Below, one piece after another: positions 48,591 to 60,675 of a DNA stretch of 64,000 bases (within the stretch, counting starts at the first letter, position 1; each line of letters opens with the position of its first letter). Source of the stretch: Effrenium voratum (Eukaryota; Sar; Dinophyceae; Suessiales; Symbiodiniaceae); assembly GCA_963377175.1 (NCBI GenBank), contig CAUJNA010003316.1:1515001-1579000 (forward strand), in the 5' to 3' direction. The notes beneath the pieces are model-generated. The model ran no database searches. It had not been told where the DNA came from and saw only the letters and a program-made list of their open reading frames with translations. A program made the translations under genes and the position numbers.

Positions 48591-49497
48591 GGCTGTCAAG
48601 GTGGGCTTTGCTGGAAGCTTCAGAGCCTGGCTCGGCTTGATCTGGCCGCCCTCCTTCTGGGGTTCAAACCACCATTAAAACGATGGCGGCTCGTTCACCT
48701 AAGGATTGTCCTCCAAATCGGGGTCATCCTTTGCATGGGGGTTGAACCCAAGAGACTCGGCGTGCGGGTCACTGGAGACTCCAGGTCCGATCTTCGGTAT
48801 TTTGCTGGTGTCCCAATTGCCACTTGTGGTCCGCAAACCTGGACATTGAGGTTCACACAATGCTAAAGATTTTGTCCTGGTGGGTGACTGTTTGAAGAGC
48901 CACGTCAAAGGGAGCAGGAAAGCCGTCACGGACAGGGTCGCAACGTAGATCGGACTAGACCGCGTTTGGTTTAGAAGAGGGGTTTAATTAGATTGCAAAC
49001 TCCGCTGTTTGAGATGTGTGCATCCTCGGTTGATCCGTCAGGAAGATGAGGCTTGGCTTTTGGTTGGCAATGGAAACTCCAGGCGCCCATCTTCAAAGTG
49101 GGCCCACAAGGGATATATAAGGAAATTGGGGAGGGGGTGGAAGGTTGCCAACTTCCAGCTGAAAGAACGCTGGGGCAAGCTGGGACCCAAACGGCCCCAT
49201 TTCTATTCCCTCTCCATGATTCACGCGTTTGTACCTCCAAACAGCTTGCTCGAGGTTGGCTCAAGGCACTGTCCGCAACCAAAACTGATCGAAATGCGGA
49301 GGAAGCCATGTCTTTTGAACCGCTCATGCCATTTGGGTATGGCTCAAAAAACCGGCACCAAACATACTTTGAAGCCTGGTAAGTGGAAACATGCACCAAA
49401 ACCTGCAAGTAACCTTAGCTCTTTCATTTTGAGCCTGGGGCATGGTTCCACAAGAAACGCGCTCATGCCATCTCATCCGCGTTTGAGGAACCCGGGC

Positions 49498-49575
49498 GTC
49501 GGGGAAACTCGGTTTGGGCATCCCCGCCTGCTCCAGGAGCTTCACCGTCTCCGGGCCCGCCTCCCGGGGGATTTT
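49498..49575 (-). CDS. minus-strand exon candidate
   Basis: REAGPETVKLLEQAGMPKPS then FPDARV, ending at a possible donor after GCCCGG|GTT or later. Helical, no domain recognised. Confidence 0.4.
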
Positions 49576-50289
49576 CGTTTTTTTTCCCGCCGAAGACAAA
49601 AAGAACCGCCCAGCACGGGTGACGCCCGCGGGAAACAAAAAAACAAAACGGTGGTCCATGTCTGGGCTCTTGTGAGAATTTTTCATGACCCTTTTGGACA
49701 CCCGTCTTTGGTTGATTATTTTGGGTGGTCCTGCTTTTCAAGCCTGCGCCACCAAGCGAGGCGAGTCCCTGGACTGGAGTGATGGGTTGGCTATGGGCAG
49801 TGGAGGCATGAAGCTCTTGGAACCAAGGCGTCACTCGGTTCCGTCCTTGTAACAAAATGCCCTTCCTGCAAGGCTACTGTTTCCTATGCAAAAATGCAAA
49901 CACGTCTTTGATTTGCGGGAACACACACATGTTCCCAACCCGAGGGGTCACCAGTGCCCCCATTTCGGTTTCGGATCGTGTGCCCAGTGAACTTTGCAAC
50001 AACCTGAGCCTTTTCGGGTTCCAATTCTGCAAATTGAAAAGGAACTTGGTTCTCACTTCCTCAGCCAAAGCGAGTCCAAACCTGTTCGCCACAAACATGG
50101 TCCAGATTCAAGTGACTAAAGTCCAGGACATTTGGAAGTGAGCAGTTCTCATTTGCCCAAAGGACCCAGAAAGAGAAGGTCAACCTTTTTGGGCCAGTAA
50201 ACATGGACCAAACATGAGAAACCAATCCATTCGCTTTGGGCAACTGAGGTTTGAAAGCTCTTCTGCTTTCCACAAGAAAACAAAACACA

Positions 50290-50312
50290 CACACACACAC
50301 ACATCCACTTAC
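50290..50312. repeat. CA microsatellite
   Basis: About eleven AC dinucleotides within an intron of the minus-strand gene. Confidence 0.9.
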
Positions 50313-50389
50313 ACCCATCCAAGGAATCTGGGCCTAAGTCACCTTTCCCAGCTGAGGATTCCCGCAAGAGCAATGACTCCATGTTGGCT

Positions 50390-50456
50390 TTGAAGCCTCC
50401 TGGATGATGTGGAGGATCACGTGGCTCAGGCCCTGCTCTCCTCGCCATTTTTCTTG
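50390..50456 (-). CDS. minus-strand exon candidate
   Basis: After an AAG acceptor the frame KWRGEQGLSHVILHIIQEAS has a clear amphipathic helix. A GC donor after GAG is possible. Confidence 0.4.
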
Positions 50457-50459
50457 AGG

Positions 50460-51680
50460 CCCCCAGCTGCCCCCAGTGACCCGTTGGGTGGCTTTTGGTT
50501 GGTCGACCATATAATTTTGGGTTGACCACTTTGGAGTTGACCATATTCAGACAGAAAAGGGATTTAGAGAGCGGATTCCGCTGGACTGCCGGGAGCTTTC
50601 CATGAGAACTGAGAGCCCTGCGGCAAGGAAAGTGATTCGGATCCAGCCAACAGAACCAAACAAAAAGGGACGGCCGCCCATCAAAATCAAGCGGGGTTTC
50701 TTGATCCCTGGGCTCCATGACACTGCTTGCGTCCCTCCAACGGGTGTTCGTTCGGCATCTTGAGGGTAACGGCAAGCTTTTGTTCTCTGAGGGTCACGTT
50801 TGCACATCGTTTGGCCCACCCAATTTTGATCCTACCCCATGCTAACCTGCAAGAGGGTAACAAATACTATCAGCAACTGGGCGCCAGACGGATATGAATC
50901 TGCTCAATCCAGTGCTTGACGCGCTGAGCCCACCCTGGCCAAATGAAAGAGCCCAGCGCGGAAGCGTTGGGGTCAACTACAGTAGCCTCTTTCAACCCAG
51001 GGCCCATTCTGATTGAGCCCTATCCTAGATCCAGGAGCAAAACACTTGCCCCCTATTGGCCATGTGAGAAGGAAACCAACTGGCGTGTGATGCGAGTGGG
51101 AAATCAACAGGCGCAACAACTGCAGCGGTGTCCCTCCTCATCAAGCACACACTAGCTGCCAATGTGCTTGCGGCAAAAACTAGTCCGCTGCTGGGTGACT
51201 CTCGGCATGTGAAGAGGACAACGATACCGGAAAACATGCGCTGCTCTCGCCAAGGGATGTCCGCTGAGAAGGTTGAGGAGGGATCCGGAAGGCCTCCAAC
51301 CCTTCAACAAGGCTCTCAAAATTTCCGCAGTTCAAAGGCCCACAGGATCTCCTTTCCATTCCTCTCAAGGTATCACTTAACCTTCCACGACCTTCCAACA
51401 GTTACCCCCAACCTTGAACCTTTTGACAAGGTCTGACAAGGTACTGCTTTTGTGTTAGGGGATGGACCCTCAAGCAAAACGTTGTGGAAATACATGTGCA
51501 TTCGATGCCACTACATTGAAAACAACTTGTGGGATATATAAACTACTTAGATAATTTGTAACCCAAGTCGTGAAACAGCATGGGTAAGCCAACTCTAGAT
51601 TTCAGGACAAATTCCTAAGTTCATCCGGAGTTGCTGGGGGGCCAGGACAAGTCCTGGTCGCCTTTGGTACACCTTACCCT
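50460..51680. other. intron, no convincing exon
   Basis: Open frames exist on both strands (51128-51436 plus, 51025-51237 minus) but none has splice-flanked, protein-like content. Confidence 0.4.
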
Positions 51681-51689
51681 CCAACACCC

Positions 51690-51776
51690 CCCTCGACTGG
51701 CGGGCCTTGGTTTCGCTGGAGGGCCCAGCCTCAGGCATCGAGCGGAGAGTCCGGCGAGGGTGTCCTTTACCTGCCT
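51690..51776 (-). CDS. minus-strand exon candidate
   Basis: TTAGGCAG acceptor, then VKDTLAGLSARCLRLGPPAK. Short; phase not tied to neighbours. Confidence 0.35.
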
Positions 51777-52534
51777 AAGCCCAAAGGGGAAATCCGGGCG
51801 CCAGGCGAGCCCGTGGTTTCCCCGGAAAACTGATGCTTTTCGGGGCGCCCGGCTGTCAGGCGTAAGCCCTTAAATAGAATGGGCAAGCAACCTCTAGAAC
51901 ACCTTCTGAGTGGATTGGGTTAAACACGTCCAAACAACATGTCTGCCACCAAATTGTGCCTTCCCAAAAAAACGCCTCATTTTTCCGGGCCGTGCCAAAC
52001 GTGGGGGGTCCCTGACCAGTAGAACCAGGAAAAAACAAATACCATCTGGCAAATTGATTCAGGACTGACTTTGAACAATCCAGTTCATAGAGGGGGGTTT
52101 TTGACCGCAAGCATGGCTCGCACTTTGGCAAAGAATTAAGGCAGGGCGAAGGGCCCCGGTTACTAACCAACATGTTCCGAGCCCAAAGGGACATGACGCT
52201 CAGCGCTCATCCAAGCCTAAAAGGCTGAACAAACACCTCTTGTGGTGGAGCATGCGCCCCTGGCCAAGTTTCGGCAGGTGGGCTGGCAGTTGCCCGTCTC
52301 GGGCACATGAGCCATCATGACTGTTGCGCTGCACCGAAAGCAAACAATTCTTTGTGGTTCTCGATTAACGTGACAAGAACAAACCAAATCTATCTATGCC
52401 TTGTTTTGAGGCTGCCCCCTTTCACCTTGGTTTACAAGGGGCACCTAAATGGAAACCGTGCTTAATTAGGGGCCCCCAATCCTTGGCATACCCCACCACC
52501 TCATTTCGAATTCCCCCCCCCCCCGCCCCGAAAA

Positions 52535-52605
52535 AGGAAGCCGTGGCCCAGGCCCTGCTCCTTTTGGAACCTGTCCAGGGACGCGGACAGCCAGCGGTCC
52601 AAGGC
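52535..52605 (-). CDS. minus-strand exon
   Basis: CTCCAG acceptor in phase 0. ALDRWLSASLDRFQKEQGLG then HGF, a helical segment that follows directly from the exon ending at 52886. The 3' limit is approximate. Confidence 0.55.
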
Positions 52606-52885
52606 CTGGAGTTGAATCGGACCGTGGTTGGATCCGGGAAATCGGGGGTCACTTCGACGTGACTTTTCAGTCGGGTGACCTATGAGGTGACCCAACCTGA
52701 CGGGTTGAGGGACACAGGCAAGCTGGGCGGGGATGGTCCGCTGCGCCGCTGAACCGCTGAATCCATTCTGCGCAGAATCCATTGATCAAGTGGGCTTCGC
52801 CCGGGCTTCGAGGGCCACCTGAAAACCGACCCAGGCTTGGCGGGGGTTTTGATGGGAGACACCCACAGTGATTTGGCGCCCGAAC

Positions 52886-52960
52886 TCGCCGTGAGCCCCG
52901 AATCTCTCGAACAGCGGCCTGGCGGGTGTCCGTGATCCAGTTCTGAAGCTCCGCGTGCAT
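52886..52960 (-). CDS. minus-strand exon
   Basis: GAAGCAG acceptor. MHAELQNWITDTRQAAVREI then RGSRR, 25 codons, to a GT donor after CGA. Phase 0 at both ends, compatible with 53643-53725 before it and 52605 after it. Confidence 0.6.
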
Positions 52961-53513
52961 CTGCTTCAGACTTGGTGCGCACGAGTTGCCTATAGTTGCC
53001 TTTTCCCCGGTGGCTTTTCCCCGGTGGTTTGGGGATGTTTGGGGCAGCTTTCAGGGAGTTCCAGGAAAACTGCTGCTATTAACTTCACCAAGGAGAGACG
53101 CGTCGTGCCAGCTTGGGCTCTCGGACAGCAGATTCTTAAGTCTTGAGGCAGGCCACAAGTTATGAGCAGCACAGCATAGAGGGGCAAATCCAGGCAATAG
53201 ACTGGTTGAATACTGAGCGACGCACCTTAAGAGGGCGTGTAAAACTTTGGGTGAACGCCCAGTTTGGGGAGGAATTTGGAATTGCCAGTTGCTCAGGCAA
53301 CGCCTTGGAGCGCATCCCTGACACAGAATCCCACCCCCAGTCGCGTAAATTGCAAATATATTGGCCTCAACTCCACAGGGAAATCCTCAAACACAGAGGG
53401 TGGGAATGACCAAGGGTTCCAAGCAGTGGGAATAAGAATGCGAAGGCTCAGGGGCGGGTGAGTGTTCTTTTCAAACCAAGTCAAGGCAGTCTGAACAAAG
53501 GGACAATCCTATG

Positions 53514-53630
53514 CTAGGTCCTCCTGTAGAGAGGCTAGAATAAGGGTACCCACTTTTTCTGTAGTCGATTTTAGTCGGGGAACCCTCCCCCCCAAGAAGG
53601 GGGTAGAGAAGGGCGCTAGTGGGGACCTAG
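53514..53630 (-). mobile_element. MITE family 1, copy f
   Basis: CTAGGTCCTCC at the left and GGGGACCTAG at the right in inverted orientation. It begins 12 bp inside the intron that follows the exon 53643-53725. Confidence 0.87.
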
Positions 53631-53642
53631 TACAACCACTAC

Positions 53643-53725
53643 CTTCCCCAGCTTCAGCCAAGGCCACTCGTCTTGGCTCACATTGGTGGCTGCCGCCGTC
53701 TCGATCCTCTGCATCGCCTGTCGAG
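53643..53725 (-). CDS. minus-strand exon
   Basis: CGCTTAG acceptor and AAG|GTAGTG donor. RQAMQRIETAAATNVSQDEW then PWLKLGK. It starts with two bases, matching the phase-1 end of the exon 54405-54512. Confidence 0.65.
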
Positions 53726-54404
53726 CTAAGCGAAAATGGCTGGAGCGGCCGCGGAGTGTCCTCGAGTTTTGAGGTTGATCCGGATGGGTGTGACTCTCAT
53801 GAACTGGCAATTGCCAGTTCAAGGAACCTTCGTGTGGACTCCTTTTGAATGTCCATGTTTGGTAGCTGTATAGGTGCAGAGAGGGGTCCAAAAGATTCCA
53901 AAAGTACAGATCGCACTCAGTGAATTTGAGTTGAGAGTAATGTTGGTGGCCATCACTTGCATTTTGATTGATATTTACCCACAATTTAGAGGGTCTTCCT
54001 AACCACCCCCCGAATACTCGCCCACCAGCGCCGTGCAATTTGATTGGGGGCTTCGGAGAGGGAAGCCACATCACTTCGGGTTCCCATCCCCTTCGACGCG
54101 CCAGCTTGTTTTTTTGCCCACGGAGCCAAACAAACCAGGTTTGACCTGGCAATGCCCAGCAGACGAGGTGTCAATCCAGGGCGCGAACTACAATCCTCTG
54201 GAATTCATCTGTCTGCCACCCCCCCCCCCGCACCATGGACGAAAGCACACAAGGGATGGCAAAGGAGGCTGCCCAAGATCTGGGCTGGGACAATCACCAA
54301 ACCTGCCAAAAAACAAAAAAAGAGAAGCTCACCTGGTTTATCTCAACACGTCGAAGCCCGAAATGGAGACACGCAATCTGGGGTCAATAGACTCACTGAG
54401 TCAC

Positions 54405-54512
54405 GCCCAAAGGCCTCCCGCCAGTTGCTGCTGTCAAGCTGAAGCTTTTCCTGGAGGCGCTTGGCGTTCGTCACAACGAGCCTGTTCAAAACTGCGTGAT
54501 ACGTTGCAGACA
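54405..54512 (-). CDS. minus-strand exon
   Basis: CCCTAG acceptor. SATYHAVLNRLVVTNAKRLQ then EKLQLDSSNWREAFG, a long amphipathic helix. A GT donor (GGGC|GTGAC) leaves phase 1 and joins to PRQAMQRIETAA. Confidence 0.7.
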
Positions 54513-54639
54513 CTAGGGAAGTGAGCTGTGGGCAAGTCTGGGGGGTGGAGGGTTTCAATGTATCTCTGGGCTTGTATAAAAACTCCCATCCTTCCCCTAC
54601 TGCTCTTTTGACGTTATCGTTTTTATTCCTCCTTATCGT

Positions 54640-54760
54640 TTTACAGCGTTTTGCGTAGCCTTCAGCAAGCCTTCAAATCCTGAAAATGGCGAACGTGAAG
54701 TGAAGCTGACATCCGCCCCAGAAACAGCTGAGCCAGCGGCGACGTCTGACTGCAGGCCCC
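54640..54760 (-). CDS. minus-strand exon candidate
   Basis: SDVAAGSAVSGADVSFTSRS, then FEGLLKATQNA before GTAAAA. Either all of it or only the part after TTTTCAG could be exonic. Phase with the next exon is not resolved. Confidence 0.35.
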
Positions 54761-54929
54761 CCACGCCCTTCATCTCGTGCCTAGTGGCCCAAATCAGGCG
54801 GCCAAGCCGGCAATGGCCAGCTTCAAATCTAGAGTCTCCTCCAACTTGATTTTCCCCACCCGACAGGAGCTGGTTGTTAGATTCTATGTTGAAATCCGCA
54901 GTTGCGATGCTTCTACACCACGCCCCCGC

Positions 54930-55680
54930 CCAGTATCCCGCCAGAGCAGCTCGCCAGTGGATCCCGCCGAGTTTCCCGCCAGAGCAGCTCGCCAGTGGAT
55001 CCCGCCAAGTATCCCGCCAGAGCAGCTCGCCGAGTATCCCATCCCGCCGAGTATCCCGCCAGAGCGGCTCGCCAGTGGATCGTCGAGTATCCCGCCAGAG
55101 CAGCTGGCCAGTGGATCCCGCCCAGTATCCCGCCAGAGCTCGCCAGTGGATCCCGCCGAGTATCCCGCCGAGTATCCCAGAGCGGCTCGCCAGTGGATCC
55201 CGCCGAGCGGCTCGCCAGTGGGCCGAGCATACCAGAGCAGCCCGCCAGTGGATCCCGCCGAGCACCCGTTGAGTATCCCAGAGTAGCTCACCAGTGGATC
55301 CCGCCGAGTATCCCGCCACAAAAGGTCGCCAGTGGATCCCGCCAAGTATCCAACCAGAGCAGCCGCCAGTGCATCCCGCCAAGTATCCCGCTGATCCCGC
55401 CAAGTATCCCGCCAGAGTAGCTCGCCAGTGGATCCCGCCGAGTATCCCACCAGAGCAGCCCGCCAGTGGATCCCGCTGAGTATCCAACTAGTACCCCTCC
55501 CGCCGACTATCCCGCTAGTATCCCAGAGTAGCTCGCCAGTGGATCCCGCCGAGTATCCCGCTGAGTAGTCCTTGCCGGTGGATCCTGCCGAGTATTCAGC
55601 CAGTATCGAGCCGGAGCGGCTCGCCAGTATTCGCCAGTGGATCCCGCCAGTATCCCGCCAGAGCAGCTCGCCAGTCTGGT
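54930..55680. repeat. 39-bp minisatellite with GGATCC in most units
   Basis: The unit CAGCTCGCCAGTGGATCCCG followed by CCGAGTATCCCGCCAGAG repeats about eighteen times with deletions in some copies. It is open in several frames on both strands, which explains the long repetitive translations there. Confidence 0.93.
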
Positions 55681-56384
55681 TTTGTTTAATGTCCCGCCCG
55701 GCGCGCAGTTGGGTTTACATTTCATGTTGGCGCCTTCGTGTTTTGAGTGTGCCCTCAGGCTGGGAAAGGGTGATGCTTTTGCGTTGCTTTGGGTTGTGAA
55801 TAAGCAACTTCGTTTAATCTCCCGTCGGGTTTCTTTTTGGAACGGGCTTGGCGTTTGTTAACGGAACCGATGTTTGAGTCCTCGAGATCGGCTCGCAGAC
55901 AAGTGGAGCTTGACACACAGACAGGTGGATAAGGCTCTCAATGCAAAGCTTCTTGAGCAGTCATAGGCCCCAAGCCACTCGAAAACCATGCTTGAATTCA
56001 CACAACCGTGTTCACGGTCGTAAGCTGGTGAGTGTGGAGGGTGGGGATTGCTCGAAGCGAAGTATTTGTACTGTTTCTTGCTTTTTCTTCTTCTTCTTTT
56101 TTTGAGGGGGGCGGGGTAGACGTGTTTGCCTTTTTTGGGTCTCCTCCGAATAGTTTGTATGTTTGTTTGTTTAATTTTTGGGTAGATTAAGTTTTGACAA
56201 TGAAGAAGAAGCTCGACACACGATTTGCGGTCCCCAGATTTGGGCCAAGAAATGCCGGATCAGACTTCAAAAGAAGAACGGACCAATTGTGGCATTTGAA
56301 ACGGAGGAGAACAAAAAAGAACAAGCCACCCAACAAACCCAGCGGATTTTTTCCCCTCCCAAAAAACAAGTCTGGCCTCAAGCT

Positions 56385-56520
56385 GCCTGCTTTGCCCTTT
56401 GCCCCAGCTCTTCGGGGTGTCGTCTTTGCAACTTTTTGGGCCCTGGAAGTTCAAGTTCGAAGGCATCTTGGGCTTGGCTTCCAACGCCTTGCTGAAGAGC
56501 CACAGAAAAGTGACAGGGTG
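56385..56520 (-). CDS. minus-strand exon candidate, coiled-coil-like
   Basis: VALQQGVGSQAQDAFELELP then GPKKLQRRHPEELGQRAKQA. Heptad-like spacing of Leu; limits approximate and stop TGA just after. Confidence 0.35.
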
Positions 56521-56930
56521 ACAGGACGCACTGCCCAGCGAGGCTTCTGAAAAAACCGGTTCTCTTGCAATGGCATGCTGGGCGGATTGGTGCTTGGGAG
56601 CGGTGTCCCATTGACCCTCTCTACCAGAACCAGGGCTTCAAACCCGACGCCACCAATCCAACTCTCCAAGTAAGGGTTACCGGTACATGGTAGGTGAACA
56701 TCGGGACAACTCGCTAGACGTCACCTGTCAACAGAAGGTGAAAGACCCTTCGTTGGCGTCCCTCCGTTCTTCCCAACCCTTGGCATGCTATCGAAAAAGC
56801 AGCTTTTGTTTGCAGAGCTTACTAAGCATACACAGGGTCCTGGAAGCAACCTCTATTTCTACCATCATCATGTTGGTAATCTGTTGGTCAAGGGCAAAGA
56901 GATGCAAGCTCTTCCCAGCATTCACCAAAC

Positions 56931-56987
56931 CTGCGCTTGGATCAGCCTTGCAGATTCCAGCTCCTTCTCCAACTGCTCGGACTTCGC
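56931..56987 (-). CDS. minus-strand exon, coiled coil
   Basis: GTTAG acceptor and CAG|GTTTGG donor. AKSEQLEKELESARLIQAQ, 19 codons, phase 0 at both ends. It continues the coiled coil of 57073-57135. Confidence 0.75.
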
Positions 56988-57072
56988 CTAACGAATGGCT
57001 GTCAGGTTTCCATGGCTCAATTTGTGGTTTGCGAGGCCCGGCCACACAGCTGGCGAGAGAGGAACTGCCGGC

Positions 57073-57135
57073 CTCCAAGTCTTCGATGCGGGCGCTGCCG
57101 CTCTTGATCTCCTCCTCCCAGTTGCAGCCTTGGTC
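57073..57135 (-). CDS. minus-strand exon, coiled coil
   Basis: GTTTAG acceptor. DQGCNWEEEIKSGSARIEDL then E, with a GC donor in phase 0. Joined to the next exon it gives ARIEDLEAKSEQLEKELESA, a regular heptad pattern. Confidence 0.7.
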
Positions 57136-57963
57136 CTAAACGACGCGAACGCAACTCCCAGCACCCGCCTCCTGGCACCAATTGGCAAATGAAGACTTCA
57201 GCTGGATTCTCTCAAAAAGGACACCCCTACAATAAATAGGGTGGGTTGCATTTGGATTGACCTTAAAGACACCCAGACTCCGGAAATACCAAACACAAAC
57301 TCGAATATCCGGAAGACACGTTGTCAAGAAAGCGTGGTAGAGCTCCGGCCACTCAACAGACCCAAGCTCTCCGAGCTGTTTGGCACCTTGCCCTTGGCAG
57401 CTTGGGCGCTACAGCCCCTTTTGTCATCTGGTTGCGCCCCTTCCTGGAACATTGAGAGACACCACAGCCTTTTTCGGGATCCGTTCCCTTAGATCACTCA
57501 TACTCCGCATTGTGCACAAAGATCGACCCAAAAGGTGGGACCTGCGCCGATACACCCTTCCAGAACAGCTCGAAAGATATATCCTAGCCCAGCTTCCCTC
57601 CATCGAAACAGAACCTCTTTGATTCTGGTCGATATGATATATGTCGTCTTTTTTTCCTCCCTTCCCGAGTGCATTGGCAATAACAAAAACACAGTCTAAA
57701 CTTTTGTTTACCACCGAAATGGTCCAAACCCAAACAGCTTCAAGTCCAGGAGCTGGGATAATTTCTCTGAACCTCAAAACAACCAACCAATGGCTGTGGT
57801 TTTTTTTGTCAAAACCGTTTTGGATCGGATCCCATGTTGGTTGGGATTGGTGAGAATTCACACAGCCCATTTTAGGCTTCCTATTTTAGTGGTTGGATTG
57901 AAGCGGATGTTCACGGGTACGCTTTGGCTTTTGACCCACAGCCATTTCATTTCCCAAGAGCGC

Positions 57964-58018
57964 CCCGTCCAGCAAGCTGTCGTTCTGGTGCTTCAGGTTG
58001 CTTAGCCTCTCCTCAAGC
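57964..58018 (-). CDS. minus-strand exon, coiled coil
   Basis: TTCGCAG acceptor. LEERLSNLKHQNDSLLDG, with a GC donor (GGG|GCGCTC) in phase 0, matching the exon at 57135. Confidence 0.7.
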
Positions 58019-58614
58019 CTGCGAACGGATTCGGCTCACGACCTAATTCGAAATACCTGATCTTTCAGTAGGAAAACCGTGACAGGCATAAAGCCCGGGC
58101 TTAAAACGGCTGCGGATGTATTCGGTGTTGTTTGATGCTTTGCTTTCTTCTTCTTTTTCTCCGTTTTTCGTCTTGGCCAGTAAAAGTTTAAAACTTACTA
58201 GGATCAAATACCAGACCTGTGACAGGTTGAACTTACATGGACCGTGGCTACTTGAGTAAGCCACGTTAGAAAGACAGCCATTCCAGTTGGGTGACAAATG
58301 GCACAATCCCCTTTGCTTGTTTATTCATCCCCTTTTCCCCCGGGGAATTGTGCCATCTGCTTCCATCCTGTTCAGTTTGAACAACAAGGCGAAAGGTCGA
58401 TTCGCTTCTGAAAGCATACATCTAAGAATCGCCTGGTTTACAGGGAACCGCATCCTCTACACTTCTAAATCAGCTGGCGAAAGCCGTTGCTGGCCGTTGA
58501 CTGGCCCAAGTGTATCCCTTGTCGAATCCGAACCCAGATACCTGAGCCTAAGAAACCTCCAAACACTTCTACAAGTTTGCTAAAGCCTTGGCATTTGGTG
58601 GGTAGTGCAGCTCT

Positions 58615-58740
58615 CCCCCAGTTGGTGGCTTGGATTGGTGGTTTGGTGGTTGAGGGCAGTTTTCCATTTGCACCTCTACAAGAACCAGGGGCTCAAACCT
58701 CATCCAAACCACCAATCCAAACCACCAATTCACAGGATGC
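58615..58740. mobile_element. MITE family 4, copy b
   Basis: Starts CAGTTGGTGGCTTGGATTGG and ends AACCACCAATTCA. A shortened relative lies near 56588-56665 (GATTGGTGCTTGG...CCACCAATCC). Confidence 0.75.
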
Positions 58741-58854
58741 CTCAGTACATGGCGAACTTGTAGACTTTCCTGGAGCTGGGGTCCGACAAAAAAAACCCGA
58801 ACCAAACCCAAAAAGTGGTTTGGACCGTGGCCGGGTTGGCGGCGAAGCCGCGGA

Positions 58855-58945
58855 CGCCTCTGCATCTGATCCTCCTGGTCTTCGAAGCGACGCTGGAAGC
58901 CAGCCCTGGCCTCCAGGGCCGAAGCCCGTGGCAACCCAAAACTCC
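58855..58945 (-). CDS. minus-strand exon candidate
   Basis: ALEARAGFQRRFEDQEDQMQ then RRPRLRRQ, charged helix consistent with the coiled-coil gene. Splice sites unresolved. Confidence 0.45.
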
Positions 58946-59109
58946 GCAGCGTGGATTCAACGGAGCGGTGCCCACGAAACTAGGTTGCTTTCTGAGAGGA
59001 TTGGGCAAGAAAGGTCAGAACTTTTCATTGGTCCAACCCGAAAAGTGACTAAAGCTCCAGTCCATGAACTCAGGGAGCAAGTCCACGACTGGTGGAGCCA
59101 ACACTCGGT

Positions 59110-59210
59110 TGCTTTCTGCTCCCCTGCTAAAAGTGATTAACTGTTAGCGGCTTAATGGAAAACCCCCCAATAGTTGAAGTCCCAACATCCAAGCAAAATG
59201 CACCTCTGTA
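59110..59210. mobile_element. MITE family 5-like copy (TTTCTGC...GCTAAAA)
   Basis: Shares CTGCTAAAAGTGATTAA, GGAAAACCCCCC and TTGAAGTCCCAACATCC with 61560-61660, 61870-61970 and 62905-63015. Confidence 0.6.
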
Positions 59211-59564
59211 AACTGGGTTGCAAAATGACCTGGTTCCTACAAGCCTATCCCGGTATCCTTAGGAAGTTGACCAAATAAAGGCAAGCAACTGACCAGCCAA
59301 AAAGCCAGCCAGCCCAGACAAGGCAAACAAGACATTGCGGTTGGTTTAGCGCACTACTGAAGATTTAGCTTGAACCTTAGCCGAAGTTCCCTCAGTTCTC
59401 ATTGACTCATCTTCATGAATGCTTTGCTTTGCAAAGTCCGGACATGCCAAGGCTGAACAATCATGGACTCGTTATGCTACAGCATTGTTCTTTGCTTCGC
59501 AGATTACCATAAATGTAACTGTCCAAGACTCTTTCAGGGTCGGCTTCAGACCATTTTGGTGTTT

Positions 59565-59645
59565 TGCTGGGCACCTCTGGACACCAGCCCCGTGACAGGC
59601 AGCGGCTTCGCCTTCGCTTGCTCTGTGGCCTCCAGGCATGTCGCT
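59565..59645 (-). CDS. minus-strand exon candidate
   Basis: ACLEATEQAKAKPLPVTGLV then SRGAQ; splice sites approximate. Confidence 0.35.
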
Positions 59646-60554
59646 TCAATCTGCTTGCCTCGGGTGCGATCATCACCCATCCCTCCACCCAACAATCGGT
59701 CTTAGAGTCTTGGGGCTGTCTGGTTGCGTTGCGCCCCCGCAATTCGCCTCTTTTCGCCATTTTCTCCCTTTCCACATCAGGCGCCCCCCTTAGCCCCTGA
59801 AAGTTCTGAAGGGCAGCCTGGTAAGACCAGGAGACATCAGCAGCTTACCAGAAGGGGTAGCACCCTGACTCTGGAAGCAGGCCAAGGGGTTTCTGAAAAT
59901 GGCGAAGCCTCCTTTGGCTTGGTGTTTAAATGGAAGCAAAACGCACACAAATCATTTCTCAAGGATCGCCCCAGCGAACCCTAGACTAAATCCCAAGCAA
60001 AACTTGCCAGTTAAGCCTTCTTGAGGGCCTCTTCACCACTCATGGATCCCTATGTTTCTCCTTTGCTTGTCCTTACGGCGTTGGTGAAACCTTTCATTCT
60101 TGGGCCTCCCAACTTCCGGCTTTCCATGCCAAAAGCCTTCATGGGTGAGGTCGCAACCCCAAAATCTGCCCCTCGGCAAACCTTGAAATCACATGCACTG
60201 GGAGAACTGATAAGCTTCAACGTGAGAGCCTACAATGGGTTGACAAATTCTGTAAAATGAGATCAAGTCATGACGATGGGGGCATCCTCCCTACCTGGCA
60301 GAAGGGAGTGGGGGGTCCTCCAATTCCAGGCGTCAAGACGGGGGGGATATGGGGGCAACATGTTAAAATACATGTCCATCCCCTCGCATTCCCAGACTCC
60401 CCGCACATTCCCAGATGCCGGCATGAAATTGGTAAACACTCTTCGTGGTTCTCGATAGGAAGTCAGCAAGAGTTTGAGGAGTGAAGCTGGTCTGACGGCC
60501 AGGGGACTTTCCTTTAGGCCTACTGCGGAAGGGGGGGGTCTTTTTTCTGAGGCT

Positions 60555-60675
60555 GCCATGAATGCCTGCACCGTGCGGCCGCCATCTTCAGAAACAAACA
60601 TCTGCACCACAGCGTCCGCTTTGCACAGCGTCCAGTTCGCAGCACACCGTCCTGTGCCTGCAATCTTCAGGTGTG
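60555..60675 (-). CDS. minus-strand exon candidate
   Basis: TGCAG acceptor, then a frame with CAANWTLCKADAVVQMFVSE and DGGRTVQAFMAA. Short repeated words (CTGTGC, GCGGACGCTGTG) make it less certain. Confidence 0.3.

Noticed and set aside
48150..48866. 238-residue plus-strand frame
   Set aside because: It starts at GTG, contains a low-complexity KKKRKKRK run, and has mixed composition without splice or domain support.
54633..55487. 284-residue minus frame and overlapping frames over 54.9-55.7 kb
   Set aside because: They translate a 39-bp minisatellite. Only the part before the repeat may be an exon.
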